A DNA stretch of 64,000 bases from the NCBI GenBank assembly GCA_013398275.1, contig VZSE01015569.1, positions 310,001-374,000 of the forward strand, in the 5' to 3' direction. The notes beneath the pieces were generated by a model, which saw only the letters and a program-made list of their open reading frames with translations, was not told the origin of the DNA and ran no database searches. Origin of the DNA: Promerops cafer. Taxonomy: Eukaryota > Chordata > Aves > Passeriformes > Nectariniidae. The stretch's first letter is position 1; each line of letters begins with the position of its first letter. This document shows, piece by piece, positions 58,405 to 64,000 of this stretch. The position numbers were made by a program, and so were the translations under genes.

Positions 58405-61249
58405 AGGACTTGAGAAATAACCTCACAGGGGGTTCTTAGACATTAAGAGCTGAGCGTATCCCCTCCTTGCCCCAGCTTTAGGGATCTAACTGAGGCTAGC
58501 TGGCAGTCCAGTCACTGTAAATTCCCAGTATGGTCCTGGAAGAAAGACAGGCTTCATCTCCACTTCCAGAGCGGAGCTAAGACTGGACACGACGTCTGGA
58601 GAAGCTGACCTCTGTCTATTGACTGCTGTGGGAGCACAACCCGAGGAGATGCTTACTTAGGCACTTCAAGAAATTTCTTACAGCTTGGAAAAATGGATGC
58701 AGGAATAGAAGTACTGCAAGAAGAGTGGCACAGCTGGGTCATGGATTTTGCCAAAGATGCTTATTATAGGGGTGTTTATACAATTTAAGCCTGGAATGAA
58801 ATCCTGCTAGACATACACTCCATTATGTTTTTTTACCCTCTGAGCAGATTTCCCATCAATTTCTGTGGTGGTAACCCAAGGTAAAACCTTGGTTTGTAAA
58901 CACATAGAAGTTGAAGTACAAGAGCGGTCCTTCTGAAGTCAATGGACTTGGCTTTTTAAAGTGGCATTACTTGGCATGTTTGTAATGAGCAGGACTTCAA
59001 AATGGTGATGCCCTGTAGCAGTGCACCCCACCTATAGCAGGGGTTTCCACACTGGGAACAGTTTGGGGCTTTGCTCTTTGTCCTACTACTAAGGTAAAAA
59101 GCCAGAAGGTTCTTTCCCTTTTTGACTGTGTGCCAGCTCAAAGACACCTCATAGGATCACCTGAACCTCCCTTCAGACCTGTTGCTACCTCATTGGGCAG
59201 AGTGCCAAGGATCCTGCCTCGGTCGTTACTACAAAAGAGGACTGAACAAAGGGCCTCGTGGCATTTTTGGGATGTTTTAGCAGGAGCACAGACCCTGTTC
59301 TCCTGGCATCGCTTTTCTCTTTAAGAGTTTGTTATTTTCGTCTTTATTAAACATTTTTCTGTTTCAAACTCTCCCACTGATGCCATCCTGCTAATTTTTC
59401 TGCCATTTGGGACTGCTGGACAAAACCCAGAGGTGATGAACTCACTGAGAGCTTATTAAATCTGGCTCTCGGTGAACATCATCAAGGCCCAAGCAAAGGC
59501 CAAAGGCTTTGGAAACAGAGAGGCAGGAGGCAGTAGCAGTTCAGTTCCTCTAGTTGAGAGGAGAGACAAAATATTGTAATTGCTTCTTGAAACAGCTCTT
59601 GCTACCCAGGAAGCAGCCAACTGCATGCCATCGCCTGAAGCTGTCCAAATTCAAGGGACGGGGGGAACATGGCCAGTCACTATAGTGATTTCTCCCTTGC
59701 CAAGGGAACTACTGAACTAGTACAGCTTCACGTGGGCTCATACCAGAAGAGACTATATTTTCAAACTCCTCAAAAAATTGCTCTGAAATTTTGAGTTATG
59801 CTGGTTTTTGTTGCAGTTTGTTTTGTTTTGTTTCAAATTGTGCAAATGTAAAGGAAAACAACCTCAAACAACAAAAAGGAGAACTCCAGAGATGCAAAGC
59901 AGAAAACAAGATTAGCAAGTTCTCAGTCTGGCCAACACAGCTGAAACAGTTGTGATGCAGATCTTAGATTCAGCATGATACTAAGTCTAAGACTGAGCAA
60001 GTGTCAATTACAGCTTTAGGCATGGCTGCTTCCACATGTTTTTCCCAGGTTGTACCACATCACTGATTTCTAGGGCTCATCCCAGTAAAGCCTGCACCCT
60101 TTTTTCCCAGTGTTTACTGCTTAGATTACAGAATACTGAATAGCTGCCTTGAAATCTATTTTGTCTCTGACTGCAGATCTCCTGCCTGCCTGTGCTAACT
60201 CTCAGGCTGTACTGCACAAGTTTGCCCATGACAGAAGTGTGCAAGTGACCTGTACCCATGCCCTAGATAACCAGATGGTTTAAGATACTAATGTAGATGT
60301 GCCCAAGGACTCTTCATACAGTTCACTAACCATTTGCTGTGTTACCTGATCAAGCCTGGAGTCCATTCCCATTTCAGACAGAACCCCATGTCCTCATTCA
60401 TAATAATGAGAGGATAGAGTTACTGTTACATCAATGGGAGTTTCACTTTGAAGCCTTAATATTCTTTAAATACAAAAGGTTTTGTATCATATAGAAATTA
60501 CATTATCAATGCACTTTTCTGGCAGCAGGAAGATACGTTTGTCAGTTCTTTGCATCTCCTTCATTAAATCTGACTGGGGCCACAGGGGAGGAAGGCCATC
60601 AAGGGACTGATCCCATCTCAAGGCTACCACCACCTTTTTGCAGCAACTAGAGCTTTCTAAACCCACCTTCCTCTAGCCTGAGGAAGGAAACTCAGCTTGA
60701 CAAGTAAGTTCCTCATCAGGCCGTTAGGGTGTTAAGTGACAAAACTAAGCAATACTGTTTCACGAGGGCTGTGCTGAAAAGTGACTTTCCTTTATAAACT
60801 GGGCCCGAGCCTCTCTCAGTCACGTCTGTTTTCTATGTGTGATCATTGCAGGGGAGGGAGGGCAGTCAGAGTGATTCAGCGCTTGGAGCCTCATCCAAGA
60901 CTCTGCACTGCTTGGATCACCATCATGTTGGGAGGCAGGAAGATGACAGGAGAATCTGCTAGCAGAATGCCTCGGATTGTTTGTCCTCGCACTTAATCCA
61001 CTTTATACTTCCTCTCATGCCAACACTAGCAGCAACCAGCAGCTTTGAGACACTGGAGGTTTTGTGTAGCTCTTGAGCATTGTTTTGCTTCAGTTTTTCC
61101 TCTCAGTGCTGGACTTCTTTTTTCTCTTTTGTGATATATGTGGTGGTTATGAAAGGTGTGCCTGCAAAAACAATACTGACAAAGGGTTCTATTCAGTTCA
61201 CCCAGGAATACAACAGGAATTATACTAAAGGTATCCAGCTATTGGAAAG
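58405..61249. other. Unique DNA with scattered old repeat words
   Basis: Words such as 'ctgaagtcaatggacttgg' (about 58933) and 'acatcaatgggagtttcac' (about 60428) look like traces of the same palindromic amniote repeat seen at 24.8 kb. A short TTTTG run lies at about 59816-59832. No gene is recognised. Confidence 0.45.
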
Positions 61250-62300
61250 TCATGGAATAAATTAGGTTGAAAGAGACCTCTGGAAGTCATCTGGTCAAAA
61301 CTTGTTCTCAGAACTTCAAAATTAGATCAGATTGCTCTGGGCTTTGTTCAGTCATGTTTTGAAAATCTTCAGGGATGGAGATTGCACAGCCTCTCTGGGC
61401 AATCATGCCAGTGGTTAACCACTGATTGTGAATGGTTTTTCCTTACATTCAGTCAGGATTTCCCTTGCTGCAGATTGTGACTATTGCCTTCTGTTCTTTT
61501 GCTATGAACACCTGAGAAGAACTTTAGTTCTATCTTCTCTGCAACCCTCCTTTAGGCAGCTGGACACAACAGTGAGTAGATGCTCCTCATGCTGAGAGAA
61601 CCCAGATCTCTTGGCCTCTCCTCCTATTTCATCATGTGCTGCAGCCCCCAGCCAGCTCAGTGGCCTTAGTAGAACTCATTTGAGGATGTCCATGTCATTT
61701 TTGTACCAAGGGGCCAAACTGAGCACAGTACTCCAGCTCACGATAGTCAGGAAGGAATCACCATTTCCCTCAGCCTGCTGGCTATGCTGTGGCTGATACA
61801 GCTTAGGAAACAGTAGCCTCGCTGGCACAGGGGCCCACTGGGGACTTCTGTCCCATTTGGTGTCCACCAGGACCCCTACCTATGTCCTTAGCTGCAAAGG
61901 TCCTTCCCAGCACTCAATCACTCCCCAGCCAGCAGTGGTGCATGGGTTTGCTCCATCCCAGGTTCAGGACCTCACATTCCTTTTTGTTGAGCTTTCTGAG
62001 GTTCCTGTAGGCCCATTTCCCCAGCTTGTCAAGGATAGCTTGACTGGATAGCAGTCAAACCTCCAGCACACTCAGTGCTCCCCTCAGTTGGCATTATCCA
62101 CGGAGGTGCCTGCCAGGCCATCACCCAGGGCAGTGGTGAAGGTGTTTGGCACCATCCATCCCAGTAACACAGCTGAGAGCTGCCACTCAGCACTGACCAC
62201 CAGCCAGACTCCAGCTCATTAACCACTCACCTCCAAGCCCAGACAGATTTTCAGCCACCTTGTATTCCACATCTCCCTAGTTTGGCTACAGCACCTCTCT
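61250..62300 (-). mobile_element. CR1 LINE, antisense, 3' end plus part of ORF2
   Basis: Read on the plus strand this is the reverse complement of an avian CR1. It opens with the element's 3' end ('aggttgaaagagacctctgg'), then the worn '...catgttttgaaaatcttcag', 'agcctctctgggcaatcatg' and 'ctcatgctgagagaacccag'. It continues into the ORF2 C-terminal part ('tgagcacagtactccagctc', 'tggtgtccaccaggacccc', 'ggttcaggacctcacattcc', 'tgttgagctttctgaggtt') and fades near 62300. ORF2 encodes an endonuclease/reverse transcriptase in intact copies; here the frames are broken by stops and the 5' part is missing. Minus-strand frames at 61867-61676 and 62226-62029 are its remains. The terminal 'attctatg' repeats at the 3' end are nearly gone. 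Confidence 0.85.
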
Positions 62301-63449
62301 TGCCTGTGGACATTAGTGCTGTTCTGTGGTTGAGGAAGCATTGCAAAAATTTGAGTGCAGAGATCAGAGGCAGGAGAGCTAGGCTGTTTCCCAGTCTCTG
62401 CTGTGTGACCTTCAGTAAGTGGCCCAAGCCACAGAGACCAGATGCTACATGTTGTTTAAATAAGTCAGCCTATGCCACAGATTGTAGATGCAGCTGCATC
62501 TGGGGCAAAACTCTGTTTGTGAGACAGCTGAACTAACATCACTGCCAACAACAGGAGCTCATGTTCAGAATTAATAAATAAATTAAAACCAAAATAAAAT
62601 TTAAAAAAATAATTCTGTAAAGATACTCCACTCCTGCATTTAAATCTTAGCAAAATGTTTTAGGCTCAAGCTTAAGTCCTCCTCTCTACAAAATGGTGAC
62701 AAGATGACCTAAACTCGTATGCTGCAGGAGTGCCGGTGATGGCACTTCAGTGTTGCATGTGAGTAAAGAATAAAATATGCAATCAGCTATAAAACTTTTA
62801 GTGCCACAAAAATCCCCTTGCAAGGTGATTTCAGATGAGGAGCAAGCCATGGCAGGGACTGGATGGTCTCTGCGAAGGCTGTAGCACGCAGGGTGCTGTA
62901 TTGCTATCGCCTTCACAACCTGCTGTATTTTGAGTACCAAATAATATTGGATCAGCAGAAATTCATGTCCAATGTCAAGATGCACAAAACCTGAATGATT
63001 TTAGAGAGCTCCAAGGAGTACAGAGAAGCCAAAGTGATTAGAGCAGAGGTAGGATCAGAAATCATCTGCAGAAAGAGAGGCAAAAGCCTCCCAGCCACCC
63101 CATTACCAAAAAGGGCCTTTTCCTCAGCACAGAAAGTCTCTGGACATCACTGTCATGATTTCATATTAGGATTCAGGGAGGGGAGCAGGCACGTTTGTGC
63201 ATGGCTTGCTATCATGCACCCTTCTTTGCATGTGTTTTCTTCACACATTGGTAACACAGGGGAACATCCTAGGTCCCAAACAGGGACAGCACATAGTACC
63301 TGTAACTGGGCAACAGCCCTTCTCTAAGCCTCCCTCCACCTTACTGGCTTGCTTTCCTGACACCTGGAAATCTGGGTTCAGCCTAAACTCCATGTAGGTG
63401 TGTTGAATGAAGCTGCAAAGTAAGTTGTGTGGATACAACACAGATACAG
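62301..63449. other. Unique DNA between two CR1 copies
   Basis: An A/T-rich patch with TTAATAAATAAA-like words lies at 62570-62615. No gene is recognised. Short frames at 62686-63397 are chance. Confidence 0.5.
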
Positions 63450-64000
63450 CTCTGTATCTGTGGGGGTTCTGGTGGACAAAAAGCTGGACATGACACAAGA
63501 GTGACCTTGCAGCCCTGAAAGCCAATCATGTCCTGGGCTATGTCCAAAGCATTGTGGGCTCCAAGTCAAGGGAGGGGATTCTGCCCCATGATTCTGCTCT
63601 CATGAGACCTCACGTGCAGTGCTGCATCCAGCTCTGGGATCCCCAGCACAAGGATATGGATGTATTAGAGAGGGGCCAGAGGGGGCCACATAGGTGATGA
63701 GAGAGCTAGGGCACCTCTCCTATGAAGACAGGCTGAGAGACCTGGAGCAGAGAAGGCTTAGGTGGGATCTCTAAGCAGGAAAAACAGAGACACCCTAGTA
63801 GCCTTCCAGTATTTAAAGGGGAAACTTAACTACTTAAACTACTTATAAAATAGAGGGACAGCAAATTTAACACTGGCAGATAGTGATAGGGCAAAGGAGA
63901 ATGGTTTTAAACTAAAACAGGAGAGACTTAGATTAGATACTAGAGAGAAATTCTTTACTTTGAGGGTGGCGAGGCACTGCAACAGGTTGCCCAGGCACTG
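63450..64000 (+). mobile_element. CR1 LINE, sense, cut by the window edge
   Basis: A clear sense CR1 copy. Ordered words are 'gggggttctggtggacaaaa', 'ctcatgagacctcacgtgc', 'gcatccagctctgggatccc', 'gcacctctcctatgaagaca', 'gccttccagtatttaaaggg', 'gatagtgatagggcaaagga', 'ggttttaaactaaaacagga' and, at the edge, 'aacaggttgcccagg'. This covers the end of ORF2 and the start of the 3' untranslated region; the remaining ~200 bp of 3' end would lie beyond position 64000. Frames are interrupted, so it is not active. It is 5'-truncated near 63450. Confidence 0.9.

Noticed and set aside
1..64000. tRNA, rRNA or other structured RNA genes
   Set aside because: I looked for tRNA A- and B-box words and long paired hairpins while reading and found none that fold or match convincingly. 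A proper covariance-model search was not possible.

Overview
The window is vertebrate nuclear DNA and almost certainly from a bird. The strongest evidence is a set of CR1 LINE copies with avian-type 3' ends: an antisense copy at 61250-62300, a sense copy cut by the right edge (63450-64000), and short 3' tails near 8.1, 28.1, 31.2, 34.2, 35.3 and 39.1 kb. A 488-bp solo-LTR-like insertion with a 5-bp target duplication and the AT-rich, low-CpG background between GC-richer blocks fit this. There is nothing prokaryotic here: no operons, no ribosome binding sites, no dense long ORFs.

I find no protein-coding gene I can support. The longest open frames (187, 179, 179, 178 and 171 codons) are about what chance gives in 64 kb read in six frames. 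They match no family I recognise, and several are driven by simple repeats or lie opposite another frame. The window is best read as a gene desert or the inside of a very large intron. Two stretches (35813-35919 and 51496-51775) look like exons at their edges but have no recognised product.

Layout. 1-10 kb: unique AT-rich DNA with one GC-richer block (2.56-3.42 kb), a decayed MITE-like scrap and old CR1 tails. 10-11.2 kb: an ancient antisense CR1/L3-type LINE body. 11.86-12.43 kb: a strong candidate conserved noncoding block. 16.0-16.3 kb: an antisense old CR1 tail. 20.1-20.6 kb: the solo LTR, followed by a possible broken gag-like fragment on the minus strand (21.07-21.49 kb). 25.5-27.3 kb: a GC-richer block. 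28.1-31.3 kb: ancient sense LINE pieces including reverse-transcriptase-derived sequence. 34-41.5 kb: CR1 tails in unique DNA. 47.23-47.59 kb: a short retroposed segment with a polyadenylation signal, an A19 tail and an 11-bp target duplication. 49-57 kb: a run of candidate regulatory blocks, including a cluster of RUNX-type sites centred on a 16-bp palindrome. 58.26-58.40 kb: an isolated CpG-dense patch. 61.2-64 kb: two younger CR1 copies in opposite orientations.

The most notable items are the retroposed segment (CR1 enzymes do not normally mobilise poly(A) RNAs, so such copies are scarce in birds), the RUNX palindrome cluster, the orphan CpG patch and the candidate regulatory blocks. Conservation cannot be measured from one sequence. 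Every 'candidate regulatory' call rests on composition and motif content only, and transposon boundaries are approximate unless stated.
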